From Trueperaceae bacterium (GTDB lineage: Bacteria > Deinococcota > Deinococci > Deinococcales > Trueperaceae), in contig CP070651.1 of the NCBI GenBank assembly GCA_020354625.1, positions 574,175 through 622,442 of the forward strand: a DNA stretch of 48,268 nucleotides, in the 5' to 3' direction. Positions 9,987-18,388 of this stretch are shown here, in pieces; the stretch's first letter is position 1, and every line of letters starts with the position of its first letter. A model generated the notes under the pieces. It was not told the origin of the DNA and made no database searches. It saw nothing but the letters and a program-made list of their open reading frames with translations. A program made the position numbers and the translations under genes.

Positions 9987-10781
9987 TCAACGCATGACAA
10001 AGTCATAAAGCAACAACGCTTCATCGGTGAGTGACAGTAGAAACTGACCGTCACTCCAAAGAGGCGTTCCCACGGTGGCACGCCAGAAACGATCGGTTTC
10101 GCGCAGCGTCATCCGTCCGAAGGAGCCATCAGCCACCACCTGCCACTCAACTCCACCCACCGCCTCTGGCAACCCGGAAACTGAAGCGGGAAAGACAAAG
10201 AGCGGCGGCTCCAGAGATAGGGCACCCCGTTCAAACAAGGGGGCGTTCGTAACCTCACCTCCTTCAACGAGCAGATATGTAACTCCGGCCGAACCCCCCA
10301 TCCACTCGTGCTTGATAGCGATGGAGTCCTTCCACCGAAGCAGATGTAACTCCAGAGATCTGTTGTCGAAGGTGGCGATGAGACGAGGTTCGAGCGGCAT
10401 CACCCCTAATGGGACCGCTTCGGCCAAAGCGGGCACGGACTCCCCGCCGCCAAACTCCGGCATAGCGGCAGCATACTCGGCTGCGGCGGCGCGGTTGGCA
10501 AAAGCACCGACCCGCACCCGGTAAAAAATTCCCTGGACCGCCTCGGACCGGATTACGTAACCTGGATACCCCTCGAGAACGAGTTCTCGCTGCAATGCGA
10601 GCGCCGAATCACGGTCCGATACCGCAGCCACCTGTACGGTAAACGAGAGATCCTGGCTATAAACAGAGCCCAAAAAAACCGTGACGACTACGATCCGGCC
10701 GGACCGAAAAAGCCGTCTCAACCATTTAAAACGAGAAGAACCGTCCTTCTCGCCACCCATACGCAGTTTGGAACGAAACAC
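9987..10781 (-). CDS. SPOR domain protein
   Basis: A 264-residue protein with a basic head, one membrane or signal segment (about 29-42, VVVTVFLGSVYS), and a SPOR domain at about 45-115 (FTVQVAAVSDRDSALALQ, then YRVRVGAFANRAAAAEYA). SPOR domains bind septal peptidoglycan lacking stem peptides. The rest (about 130-264) is a beta-rich region I do not recognise, ending with LWSDGQFLLSLTDEALLLYD. It should face the periplasm. The GTG at 10781 has no Shine-Dalgarno site, but TATGAT (10791-10796 on the minus strand) lies 9 bases before it, so the leader would be very short. An ATG 21 bases further in is the alternative. It is 51 bases downstream of the ABC permease gene. Confidence 0.78.
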   Translation of the reverse strand: MFRSKLRMGGEKDGSSRFKWLRRLFRSGRIVVVTVFLGSVYSQDLSFTVQVAAVSDRDSALALQRELVLEGYPGYVIRSEAVQGIFYRVRVGAFANRAAAAEYAAAMPEFGGGESVPALAEAVPLGVMPLEPRLIATFDNRSLELHLLRWKDSIAIKHEWMGGSAGVTYLLVEGGEVTNAPLFERGALSLEPPLFVFPASVSGLPEAVGGVEWQVVADGSFGRMTLRETDRFWRATVGTPLWSDGQFLLSLTDEALLLYDFVMR

Positions 10782-10832
10782 CTCACGATCATCATACCCA
10801 CATATGAGGAGAGATTTTCCGTGGCGATGAGC

Positions 10833-11606
10833 TCAGAAATCCTTCCGCTCGAAAAGTACGACCGAGACAGCGGCGAAGGCGGTGCAATAGAGCGCCACCA
10901 GGGTCACGACCCACCCCATGCGAGCATCCGGCGTAATGTAAGCACTCAGTTGCGTGGTGAGTAGATAAGGTTCAAGCCAAGGAAAAACTACCAGGAGCTG
11001 CATCACGACGAGCACCGACATAGTCGCCAGGGCACCCCCAGCCGAACTCTTTAGCACGACTGTGAACAGAATCGCGAGCAGACTCACCGGCACCAGGCTA
11101 AAAGCCGCCATCCCATACGCCCTCAGCAGCTCCCGGAAGGCGCCTCCTGGTGCCAAAAGCCCATCACCCAAAAGCCCGGTAGCTCCCAAGCCGGTTCCGC
11201 CCACAAACGCCTCATAGCCATAAGGCAATCCGGCTACCATCGACACAGCCAAAAAAAAGAGGAGGATCAGAAACGGGAATAGGGCTACGATCAAAACCTT
11301 TGCCAGCAACCACTGCGAGCGACCGACAGGCCTCAGCAAGATGGTGGGCAACGTGCCGTGGGTAAACTCCATACCGAGGAGTTCACTACTGACGATGGCA
11401 ACGAGGAGCGGCAACAGAAACTCCATACTGGAAAGCAGACTCAGGGCCGGAACTTGAAACCCCGACACAAGGTAGAAACCGTAAACCTTGAAGATTCCTG
11501 GGGCATAGGACCAAAGGAGCGGAAACACCACCAAAATCAACAGGCCGAAGCGCACGCTGTTGAGGCGAAGTACCTTGGAAATTTCCATGGTAAGAAGCTG
11601 GACCAC
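10833..11606 (-). CDS. ABC-2 type transporter permease
   Basis: A 257-residue inner-membrane protein with six predicted membrane segments, of the ABC2_membrane class that forms exporters. The family pattern is seen as ELLGMEFTHGTLPTILLRPVGR after the second segment, a common gating-helix sequence, and VVLFERKDF at the end. It starts with GTG at 11606, two bases after the stop of the ATPase gene, with TAGGA in between; an in-frame ATG at 11588 is possible. It works with the ATPase encoded just upstream. The exported substrate is unknown. Confidence 0.88.
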   Translation of the reverse strand: MVQLLTMEISKVLRLNSVRFGLLILVVFPLLWSYAPGIFKVYGFYLVSGFQVPALSLLSSMEFLLPLLVAIVSSELLGMEFTHGTLPTILLRPVGRSQWLLAKVLIVALFPFLILLFFLAVSMVAGLPYGYEAFVGGTGLGATGLLGDGLLAPGGAFRELLRAYGMAAFSLVPVSLLAILFTVVLKSSAGGALATMSVLVVMQLLVVFPWLEPYLLTTQLSAYITPDARMGWVVTLVALYCTAFAAVSVVLFERKDF

Positions 11607-11608
11607 TC

Positions 11609-12553
11609 CTACCCCACCCCAACTGCTTGCAAAGCGGCGTCGACGTTCTCGGCACGTTGAGCGGCTACTCTCTCCAGGTAGTAAGCACGTAGGTCGAAGG
11701 TATCACGGGCGAGTTCGTATAGCTCCACGCCCACTTCGGAGAGCACGCCCGCAACCCGACCGAGCGCCTCTGGCTCAGCAAGGATGAATACGACCTCATC
11801 AGCCCGGATGGTGACATGCTTGATCCAGGGATAGATATCGAGTTCTGCCCGGGCGCTGTGCGGATCCGATACCCGGGCGCGGTAGCGCTCGCGCCTGTCG
11901 AGAAGGTTCACCTCGTCGATCAGTGCACCGTCTTCCATGATCGCCACACGGGTACAATACGCCACCACTTCATCCAGATGGTGGGTGGAGAGGAGCACCG
12001 CGGTGCCTTCCATAGCTGCACGCTTGAGAACGTGATGCACCAGATGGAGGCTTAGCGGATCCATCCCACTCGCCGGCTCATCGAGGATAAGCAGCTCCGG
12101 ACGCGTAAGCAAAGCAGCCGCTACACCGAGCCGCTGCCGCATGCCGAGGCTGTAAACCCCCACCCGGCGATCCGAGGCGTGGCCGAGCTCCATCAGGACC
12201 AACACCTCATCGATGCGCTTTTCTGGTACAGAACCCGCCAGGCGGGCGTGCAACTCCAGGTTGGCCCGGCCGGTGAGATAGGGATAGAAGGCCGCCGGGG
12301 CTTCGACGACCGCACCGAGTCGCGCCCGAACCTCGGGCTTCTCAAACGGATCACATCCAAACATCCGTACCGAGCCGGAGCTAGGAAAAGCGAGCCCTGC
12401 CACCAAGCGAATCACGGTGGTCTTACCGGCACCATTGGGGCCGACTAGAGCATAGACCTCTCCTGGGTTGACCCGGAAGCTCAAATCCCGCACAATCGGC
12501 TTCGACCGAATCAGTTTGCTCAGGTTCTCTGTTTCGATAGCTGGCGTTGACAT
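11609..12553 (-). CDS. ABC exporter ATP-binding protein
   Basis: A 314-residue ATPase of the CcmA/DrrA type that powers the adjacent ABC-2 permease. Motifs in order: Walker A GPNGAGKTT (about 38-46), signature YSLGMRQRLGVAAALL, Walker B LLILDEPASGMDP, and the switch His in LLSTHHLDE. A C-terminal extension of about 90 residues (ALGRVAGVLSEVGVELYE) is typical of this class. The ATG at 12553 follows AGGAAGAGG. The organisation ATPase, permease, then a SPOR protein suggests one minus-strand unit. The substrate is unknown. Confidence 0.92.
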   Translation of the reverse strand: MSTPAIETENLSKLIRSKPIVRDLSFRVNPGEVYALVGPNGAGKTTVIRLVAGLAFPSSGSVRMFGCDPFEKPEVRARLGAVVEAPAAFYPYLTGRANLELHARLAGSVPEKRIDEVLVLMELGHASDRRVGVYSLGMRQRLGVAAALLTRPELLILDEPASGMDPLSLHLVHHVLKRAAMEGTAVLLSTHHLDEVVAYCTRVAIMEDGALIDEVNLLDRRERYRARVSDPHSARAELDIYPWIKHVTIRADEVVFILAEPEALGRVAGVLSEVGVELYELARDTFDLRAYYLERVAAQRAENVDAALQAVGVG

Positions 12554-12576
12554 CCTCTTCCTCCGCTCCAGCTACC

Positions 12577-12603
12577 AGTCTATGGTCTTGGTTATCGGTA
12601 CAA
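12577..12603 (-). promoter_or_regulatory. Candidate promoter of the ABC exporter operon
   Basis: On the minus strand TTGTAC (12603-12598) and TAGACT (12582-12577) lie upstream of the ATPase gene in the 171-base gap. The spacing is 15 bases, shorter than ideal, so this is a weak call. The rest of the gap shows nothing else. Confidence 0.3.
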
Positions 12604-12724
12604 AATGGCATTCTTCATGAGGCGGCAGCCAGACGGACCATTCCGGCTATCCAGATGACACGACCTCAGCCAAAACATATACGACACACCGACTGTAACA
12701 GGTAGGCTGAAGCGGCGCGCGCAT

Positions 12725-14185
12725 CTAATCGCTTACGACCCGGTTCGGCACCATATCGTGCCTCGGCTGCTCGTTAAGCAAGGCATTCAACACGTGATCG
12801 ACCACTCTGTCGACGGCTCGATCGACATCGGCCGACTCGATCACCGGTACGCCCTCTTGCTCTGCTCTTGAATTGATAAACGTCTGCAGGGTACGGATCT
12901 CGCCAAAGTGCTCGAGGTAGACATCGCGCCTCCGATATTTGGTCTGCCCTTCCCGGAGCGAGAAGTGTGTCTTGTGAGCCGCCTCATCTTTGACCACCAG
13001 AACGGCTTCGAAAACGGTAGCATTCTCGAACTCCGTGTCCGGCACGATCCCTGGAACGAGGTGAACGCCTTCCATCACCAAAGACGTGGCCTCCTCGATA
13101 CTCCGAGAGATGATCGCCATCAATGCGGTGCCAAGTTGCTGAACCTGCGACTGAAACCCCCGGATTACTCGCTTGCGCTTCGGCTTCGCCAACTGACGCT
13201 CCCCGGGGAGCAGTTCAGCCAACCAGGCCGCATAGCTCGAGCTGTGCAAAACGGGGCTCAATTCCGGGCTGATCAGCGAACGCAACGCTTGCCGTACGGC
13301 ATCGGACGAGACGATTCTCTGGATCCCCAACCGGTAAGCCAACTCGGTGGCAACAGTCGATTTGCCAACGCCTGGTGCACCTCCGAGAAGAACGATGAGC
13401 GGACGCTCCGGATGCCGAGCGCTACGCAGAAGTTCATAGCGGCGCGCAAAATCCTCTCCGACTTCCGCCCTGAGCATACGGGCGACCTCACGCCGTAGTT
13501 GGAGATGGTCGACACGGAACAGTTCCGAACGCCACAACGCATCTTCCAGACTCTTTGAAAGAGTATAGGAGTGCTCGAGGCCCAAACCGATCGTCATCAG
13601 AGATCGCGCCAAAATCCCTCGCGAGAAGGGTGCGGCCAGACCACCAGCATCGGCGACGATGATTTCCGTGGCTTGGGTGAGAGACGCCTCGTACCTGTTG
13701 CGGACCTCGCGCCCAAAGTTGGCTTCGAGCTCCTGGGCAACCGAGTGCGTCAGCTCTTGCATCGATACATCCTGCTGACCCTTGGTCCGTAACCCCTGTG
13801 CCACCGCCCGAGCAACCGTGTTCGCCTCCTTGAACGAAAGACCGAACTTTTCCAAAGATGTTGCGAGGGTCGTTCGCGAAAACAGCTCACGGCAACCCCC
13901 TTCGATAGAGACCGTAAGCGGTACAAAGGGTGGTCGCTGCTGAAGGAAGCGAGTCGCCAACTCAGAGCCGAACCGCTTCTGGAGGGCACCGGCGAGAAAG
14001 TCGACCAGGGCATGTAGCTCAACGACCTTTTTCGCCTTTGCAGAATAGTGTTTTTCAGTCTCACGGGCGAGCCGTATCGCCTCATCGGTCGGCACACCCG
14101 CTCCCTGTAACGCCTCGACGACCTCTCCTGTAGAAAAGGAGTACTGCGCTTTCCCTTCAACGATACGGAAATGACGGCGTTTCAA
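12725..14185 (-). CDS. 2-phosphoglycerate kinase with three ATP-cone-like repeats
   Basis: A 486-residue protein. The C-terminal half is a P-loop kinase with GGAPGVGKST at 268-277 and VSSDAVRQALR, matching the 2-phosphoglycerate kinase family, which in methanogens makes 2,3-bisphosphoglycerate on the way to the cyclic form. Further in, SSYAAWLAELLPGER and VMEGVHLVPG are also family features. The N-terminal half holds three related units of about 75 residues (about 15-80, 100-166, 186-251), each with an F-S/T-x-x-x-L/V start and an F-G/F-A-x-R-Y/F end, as in ATP-cone domains. Start is TTG at 14185, 46 bases after the Nudix gene, with GAGGGG 13 bases before. It is last in a nucleotide house-cleaning operon. 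No cyclic diphosphoglycerate synthetase gene is in the window. Confidence 0.8.
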   Translation of the reverse strand: MKRRHFRIVEGKAQYSFSTGEVVEALQGAGVPTDEAIRLARETEKHYSAKAKKVVELHALVDFLAGALQKRFGSELATRFLQQRPPFVPLTVSIEGGCRELFSRTTLATSLEKFGLSFKEANTVARAVAQGLRTKGQQDVSMQELTHSVAQELEANFGREVRNRYEASLTQATEIIVADAGGLAAPFSRGILARSLMTIGLGLEHSYTLSKSLEDALWRSELFRVDHLQLRREVARMLRAEVGEDFARRYELLRSARHPERPLIVLLGGAPGVGKSTVATELAYRLGIQRIVSSDAVRQALRSLISPELSPVLHSSSYAAWLAELLPGERQLAKPKRKRVIRGFQSQVQQLGTALMAIISRSIEEATSLVMEGVHLVPGIVPDTEFENATVFEAVLVVKDEAAHKTHFSLREGQTKYRRRDVYLEHFGEIRTLQTFINSRAEQEGVPVIESADVDRAVDRVVDHVLNALLNEQPRHDMVPNRVVSD

Positions 14186-14231
14186 AGCTAATCAACAACC
14201 CCTCGAGTTCGAACGGTGCACGAGTAGGATA

Positions 14232-14816
14232 TCACGAGGTCCGGCTGCAGTCCGTGAGTGAGACCTCGAGCACCTCCAAAAGATTTCTGAGGATGTTCCC
14301 CGTAAACCCCCAAATGAGACGCTCTCGCCAAGGATAGAAATAGATACGGCGCCGTATACCCATGTGTTCTCGGACTTCGCTGCGAGGCTGTAACTCCCAC
14401 AGCTCTCTCAAAGGAACGGTAAACGCTTCTTCCACTTCGACCGGATTCAGACACAACGATTTCGGCCACCCGAGCGCTGCCACCACCGGGGTAGCCACAT
14501 ACCGTGCCGGGGAGAAAAGATCGTTCAGACACCCCAAAAGAGCGGTCTCGGGCACATCGAGACCGATCTCTTCGAAAGTCTCACGACGAGCCGCCTCACC
14601 CACACTCTCACCATCCTCAAGAGCACCGCCGGGGAAGGCGATCTGCCCCGCGTGATTGGTGAGTGTTTGCGAACGTACGGTAAAGAGCAACTCGAGACCG
14701 TGAGCTCCGACAAGGAGCGGCACCAACACCGCTGCCTTGCGGTATCCCGCGACTTCGGCAGCTTCCCGGGATTCTGAGAGACCGTCCTTGAGCGCTTCGA
14801 GGATCGCTTGGGACAC
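14232..14816 (-). CDS. Nudix hydrolase, CoA pyrophosphatase type
   Basis: A 194-residue Nudix enzyme. The Nudix box is GGALEDGESVGEAARRETFE followed by EIGL; just before it is the CoA-specific motif LLFTVRSQTLTNHAGQIAFP, which marks enzymes that split CoA and related compounds into phosphopantetheine and 3',5'-ADP. I placed the start at the GTG at 14816. It lies one base after the MazG stop and has AGGGAGGG seven bases upstream. A longer reading from a TTG at 14837 would run into that ribosome site. It is coupled to mazG and followed by the kinase gene. Confidence 0.9.
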   Translation of the reverse strand: MSQAILEALKDGLSESREAAEVAGYRKAAVLVPLLVGAHGLELLFTVRSQTLTNHAGQIAFPGGALEDGESVGEAARRETFEEIGLDVPETALLGCLNDLFSPARYVATPVVAALGWPKSLCLNPVEVEEAFTVPLRELWELQPRSEVREHMGIRRRIYFYPWRERLIWGFTGNILRNLLEVLEVSLTDCSRTS

Positions 14817-14817
14817 C

Positions 14818-15429
14818 TCAGTACCCTCCCTCGGCAAGACGATCGTTCACAGCATCACGCAGGGCCATCTCCGGATTGAGGTTGTGGCTCCGGGCGATCT
14901 GCACGGCCGCCAACAAAAACCTGCCAACCAACGCCGGATCGGAAACGAGATCACGCAAGCTGGCATCGAGTTCTTCGTCGACCAGAGCCCAATCCAATCT
15001 CTTGGTGTACTCAAAGGCGCGCAGCAACGCCGGCAAACCGCGGGGCACACTCGGCACCGGATCAGAACCACTCTTTTCCTCCGCCTTGATCCTCTGCCAG
15101 TTCCGTACGACTTCTTCTGCGCCGGCTACTTCGACCTCGCCGAACACATGAGGGTGGCGGCGAACAAGTTTGTCGACGATACCCTGCTCCACATCGTGAT
15201 AGGTAAAACTCCCCTCTTCTTCAGCGATCACGGCGTGAAACGCGACTTGCAACAGAACATCTCCGAGCTCCTCGGCTATCGCTTCCGGATGCCCCGTCTC
15301 GATCGCTTCGACCGCTTCAGCCGACTCTTCCAACAGATAGGGTCTGAGCGTTTCGTGCGTCTGCTCCTGATCCCAGGGGCAACCCCCGGGAGCGCGCAAG
15401 CGTCGCATGATGTCAAGAAGGCGTTTCAT
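14818..15429 (-). CDS. mazG: Nucleoside triphosphate pyrophosphohydrolase MazG
   Basis: A 203-residue all-alpha enzyme that hydrolyses nucleoside triphosphates, including damaged ones, to the monophosphate and pyrophosphate. The N-terminal MazG domain is complete: GGCPWDQEQTHETLRPYLLE, then EESAEAVEAI and EELGDVLLQVAFHA supplying the metal-binding acidic residues. The second domain is shortened compared with the roughly 260-residue E. coli protein, ending LNPEMALRDAVNDRL. It starts with ATG at 15429, inside the last 17 bases of the YfiH gene, and its stop nearly touches the Nudix start, so the three are coupled. Confidence 0.92.
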   Translation of the reverse strand: MKRLLDIMRRLRAPGGCPWDQEQTHETLRPYLLEESAEAVEAIETGHPEAIAEELGDVLLQVAFHAVIAEEEGSFTYHDVEQGIVDKLVRRHPHVFGEVEVAGAEEVVRNWQRIKAEEKSGSDPVPSVPRGLPALLRAFEYTKRLDWALVDEELDASLRDLVSDPALVGRFLLAAVQIARSHNLNPEMALRDAVNDRLAEGGY

Positions 15430-16201
15430 ACGAATTTCGCTCAGAGCGAGGAGGCTGTGGTTTGAGGCTCACTACCGCCCAGTGCCGCCCGGTACGACCA
15501 GCATCCCGACGGTGCGAATAGAACTGCTGCTCATCACAATGTGTGCACCCGCCGACGGTTTGGATATGGTTTTCAAGGACACCAGCGCGGCTCAGCACGT
15601 AGCGATTGGCCACTTCGAGATCGAGGAGAAAACGTCCCTCCCGATCAGGACGGCTCACAGAGGGGAAACCTGCACTCTTGAAGGCCGCTTCGACCTCGGC
15701 ACCTACCTGATAACAATCCCCGCCGATCCCAGGGCCGATAGCCACGCGGATATCTTCCGGCTCGCTCCCGTAAAGCCTCTGCATGGTGTGTACGGCCTCA
15801 GCCGCGATGCACTGAACGGTCCCACGCCACCCGGCATGTACAGCCCCTACTACCCCCTTTATCGGGTCGTGATAGAGCAGTGGGAAACAATCGGCTGTGG
15901 TAATCACCAGGAGCAACGCCGGGTCATCGGTGACAACGCCATCCGCCTCGAGCTCAAACCAACTCGGTCTCCCCTCGATCACATCGGCACCATGAACCTG
16001 ATGGAGGGCACAGACCTGATGGAAAGAGATACCGAGCGAAGCCAGCAACCGCTCCCTATTGATCTTGACGACCTCTGGATCATCACCAGTACTGAGGCCC
16101 AAATTGAGTCCGGAGAAGGGTGCCCTACTCTCCCCACCGGCACGAGTGGTAAACCCATGAACGACACCTAAATGATCAGCGGTCAACAGTGGTGGATCCA
16201 T
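15413..16201 (-). CDS. YfiH/LACC1 family purine nucleoside phosphorylase (polyphenol oxidase family)
   Basis: A 262-residue cytoplasmic protein of the YfiH (DUF152) family, whose tested members act on purine nucleosides through a zinc site. The three zinc ligands are present: His70 (LHQVHGADV), Cys105 (TTADCFPLL) and His122 (AVHAGWRGT). The frame is open upstream to 16315, but family length and ligand numbering favour a start at MDPPLL (ATG 16201). A -10 box TACACT ends seven bases before this ATG and there is no Shine-Dalgarno site, so the mRNA is probably leaderless. It is the first gene of an operon with mazG, a CoA Nudix and a kinase, fitting nucleotide clean-up. Confidence 0.9.
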   Translation of the reverse strand: MDPPLLTADHLGVVHGFTTRAGGESRAPFSGLNLGLSTGDDPEVVKINRERLLASLGISFHQVCALHQVHGADVIEGRPSWFELEADGVVTDDPALLLVITTADCFPLLYHDPIKGVVGAVHAGWRGTVQCIAAEAVHTMQRLYGSEPEDIRVAIGPGIGGDCYQVGAEVEAAFKSAGFPSVSRPDREGRFLLDLEVANRYVLSRAGVLENHIQTVGGCTHCDEQQFYSHRRDAGRTGRHWAVVSLKPQPPRSERNSYETPS

Positions 16202-16208
16202 ACACATC

Positions 16209-16214
16209 AGTGTA
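16209..16214 (-). promoter_or_regulatory. -10 box of a leaderless promoter for the yfiH operon
   Basis: TACACT on the minus strand ends seven bases before the ATG at 16201, placing transcription start at or beside the start codon. A weak TTTGGA sits 16 bases upstream of it. Confidence 0.55.
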
Positions 16215-16354
16215 CGCTGCCAATCCAAATTCCAAAAACTTCCCAGGTACGAACCCCACATCGAGCGACCATCCGGAGAGACGGTATAAGGCTTGAGCCT
16301 ATCTCGAGAAGCCACTTTTCAGGCTCGCTGCTTCTGACCTGACTCGCTCCACTC

Positions 16355-16372
16355 GCCCGATCGGTTTCGGGC
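16355..16372 (-). terminator. Weak hairpin after trmB
   Basis: A 6-bp inverted repeat (GCCCGA and TCGGGC) with a 6-base loop lies 32 bases past the trmB stop on the minus strand. No T tract follows. It may mark the 3' end of the trmB mRNA. Confidence 0.35.
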
Positions 16373-16403
16373 TTCTACCCAGACCCGATTCTTTGAGGTG
16401 GCT

Positions 16404-17369
16404 CTAGTAATTTCGTTCCGTTACCACTAACGTCGAGACGGTCTTGGCAAGCCACTCGGTGACTACGTGAACTGCACCACGCACGCTCGGCGTAACGATA
16501 GGATCACCAAACGGTTCTAGCCGAACGATTACCTCATCGTCTTTGCGGTGGTTCGCGACAACCAATAGATGCTGCTTGAGCTCCGGCTCATCGATCGTCA
16601 CCCGAAACAGCCAACGTTCGCCTGGAATCTCCTCGGAAGAGAAGCTCCGCAACACCTCGTGGACGATCACATATCCGTCCGCATAGGCACAGACCAATTT
16701 CTCGAAGCCGACTTCGTTCGACAATCTCCCCTTGAGTAAGGCGTGAGGCATGGTTGATGGCCTTTCGAGATGGGGAAACTCGGGAGTCTGCCCACCTACA
16801 TTCTCAAACACTTGATAATAGAGCGACCTACCTTGAATTTTCCACTTGAGCGCATACTTGGTCTCGAACACACCTGGAGGGGGCAGGCGCTCCACGAGCC
16901 GGAACACCCCCGAGGCGAGCGCCTCACGTTTCGCAAACTCGAGATAGTCCAGGTGATCAGTGGCGAGTAGAAGTTCACCACCCAACCGCAAGCGGGTCGC
17001 ACAAAGCGTGAAGAAGTCACGTTGTAAAAGGCGATTCTTGGCGTGCCGCTCTTTTGGCCACGGATCGGGAAAGTTAACGGTCACGCTCGAAAGAGCGTAT
17101 GGGGCAAAAAACTGCTGCACCGCAAACCCGGCCCCCACCTTGGCAACCCTCACGTTGGAAATCTTCTCCCGAACGAGCCGCCGCAGCGCCCGTTGTACGC
17201 TGCCACTCGAGATCTCCAAGCCCACGAAACGCGCATCAGGCAGCTCTATCGCTCGAGCAACTGTATAACGGCCGTCGCCAAAGCCGATCTCTAGGTGCAG
17301 ATCACCAGAGCTGCCGAACTCCTCGTACCAGTCGATAGGAAAGGTTCTCGAACGCCAAGACAACAACAT
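16404..17369 (-). CDS. trmB: tRNA (guanine-N7)-methyltransferase with long C-terminal extension
   Basis: A 321-residue SAM-dependent enzyme that makes m7G46 in the variable loop of tRNA. The SAM site is LEIGFGDGRY (26-35); NFPDPWPKERH (99-109) is the family signature; DHLDYLEFA follows. Residues from about 205 on are an extension absent from the short E. coli form, as seen in thermophile and Deinococcota TrmB proteins. Two ATGs are close: GAGGAG touches the first (17375) and lies six bases before the second (17369), so I chose the second. It is alone between a 140-base and a 200-base gap. Confidence 0.92.
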   Translation of the reverse strand: MLLSWRSRTFPIDWYEEFGSSGDLHLEIGFGDGRYTVARAIELPDARFVGLEISSGSVQRALRRLVREKISNVRVAKVGAGFAVQQFFAPYALSSVTVNFPDPWPKERHAKNRLLQRDFFTLCATRLRLGGELLLATDHLDYLEFAKREALASGVFRLVERLPPPGVFETKYALKWKIQGRSLYYQVFENVGGQTPEFPHLERPSTMPHALLKGRLSNEVGFEKLVCAYADGYVIVHEVLRSFSSEEIPGERWLFRVTIDEPELKQHLLVVANHRKDDEVIVRLEPFGDPIVTPSVRGAVHVVTEWLAKTVSTLVVTERNY

Positions 17370-17515
17370 CCCCATCTCCTCTCACAACACGTCTACCGAA
17401 TCGACGACATAGGCTGGCCAGATGCCTCCGCCTTTTCGACCGACTAGCGCCGCGCAAGAAAGCAGAAGCTCTCTCCCTAAGCAGCAAAGCACATTGATGA
17501 GCTAGGATCCAGGAC

Positions 17516-18337
17516 CTACTCCGCCTGTGAACGTGGTACCGGTTGGACGAGAAGCGCGATGTTGACAGCCAGACCCGTTCTCATGAGGGTATCATGGGAC
17601 ACGTGGATGTAAGGTCCAGCCCCCTCCAAGGGATCGACTTCGTAGACATCGACCTCACCACTAGGGCGCTTACAAGCCACGTGATCGGCGGGGTATCCGG
17701 TGGTGCGCTCCCACTGGTTCAAGATGTTCTGATCGATACCGACCACTCCTGAAGGCAAGCGCCCTTTCGCAAGCCGGGTCACCAGTCGAGCGATACGCGG
17801 TTTTCTGGAGCGCATGCGGAGCGAACCGACCTTCACCATGCGGTCGATGATCCGCCGCACCTCCCCGATATCGAGGTCGGCTGCCGCAGCGATCTGGGGA
17901 ATGCTCTTCTTGCCATCGACCAACCTGAGCACCTTCACTTCGTGTCCGTGCAAGGTCACTTTGCCCGTATCCCCCAACCCTTCGGTCAGCATCGGAATCT
18001 CTTCGTCGCTGATGGTGACGTGAATGCTCCCGCGGCGCCCTTCATCGAGACGACGAATGGCCTCGAGCATCAGGTTTTCGGTACTGAGCTCGATGGTGAG
18101 GTCTAGCGGCGTCAAGCCGACGGTAAACTCGAAGTTACCACGCTCGTCTGCGAATAGCGCGAAGACGGCTTCCTCACCCTTGAGCCCACCGAACTCGGCA
18201 TGCCTTACCGAACCCTTATCGAAGTAGACACGCGCGCTCCCTTTCGGATGCTCTATCAAAAGACGTCCGGTACGTGACGCAGAGGATAACAACTGAAACA
18301 GATCGACCAACGAGAAAAGGCCTAGCGTGCCAGTCAC
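17516..18337 (-). CDS. DUF4388 domain protein
   Basis: A 273-residue cytoplasmic protein. It begins directly with a DUF4388 (PATAN-like) domain: MTGTLGLFSLVDLFQLLSSA, then TGRLLIEHPKGSARVYFDKG and HAEFGGLKGEEAVFALF, about 1-90. These domains occur in gliding, pili or phosphorelay output proteins. Residues about 145-185 look like a winged helix (IPQIAAAADLDIGEVRRIID). The C-terminal quarter is not recognised. The GTG at 18337 has no Shine-Dalgarno site but a -10 box TACAAT six bases before it, so a leaderless mRNA is likely. It follows the nitrilase gene after 51 bases on the same strand. Confidence 0.8.
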   Translation of the reverse strand: MTGTLGLFSLVDLFQLLSSASRTGRLLIEHPKGSARVYFDKGSVRHAEFGGLKGEEAVFALFADERGNFEFTVGLTPLDLTIELSTENLMLEAIRRLDEGRRGSIHVTISDEEIPMLTEGLGDTGKVTLHGHEVKVLRLVDGKKSIPQIAAAADLDIGEVRRIIDRMVKVGSLRMRSRKPRIARLVTRLAKGRLPSGVVGIDQNILNQWERTTGYPADHVACKRPSGEVDVYEVDPLEGAGPYIHVSHDTLMRTGLAVNIALLVQPVPRSQAE

Positions 18338-18343
18338 ATCTCT

Positions 18344-18349
18344 ATTGTA
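18344..18349 (-). promoter_or_regulatory. -10 box of a leaderless promoter for the DUF4388 gene
   Basis: TACAAT on the minus strand lies exactly six bases before the GTG at 18337. It is within the short gap after the nitrilase gene. No good -35 is seen. Confidence 0.55.
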
Positions 18350-18388
18350 TAGGGTCTTGCCATACTTCCGCCTGTTAGCTTTTGCACC

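Noticed and set aside
14814-14837. TTG start at 14837 for the Nudix gene
   Set aside because: It would place the AGGGAGGG ribosome site inside the coding region; the GTG at 14816 has proper spacing.
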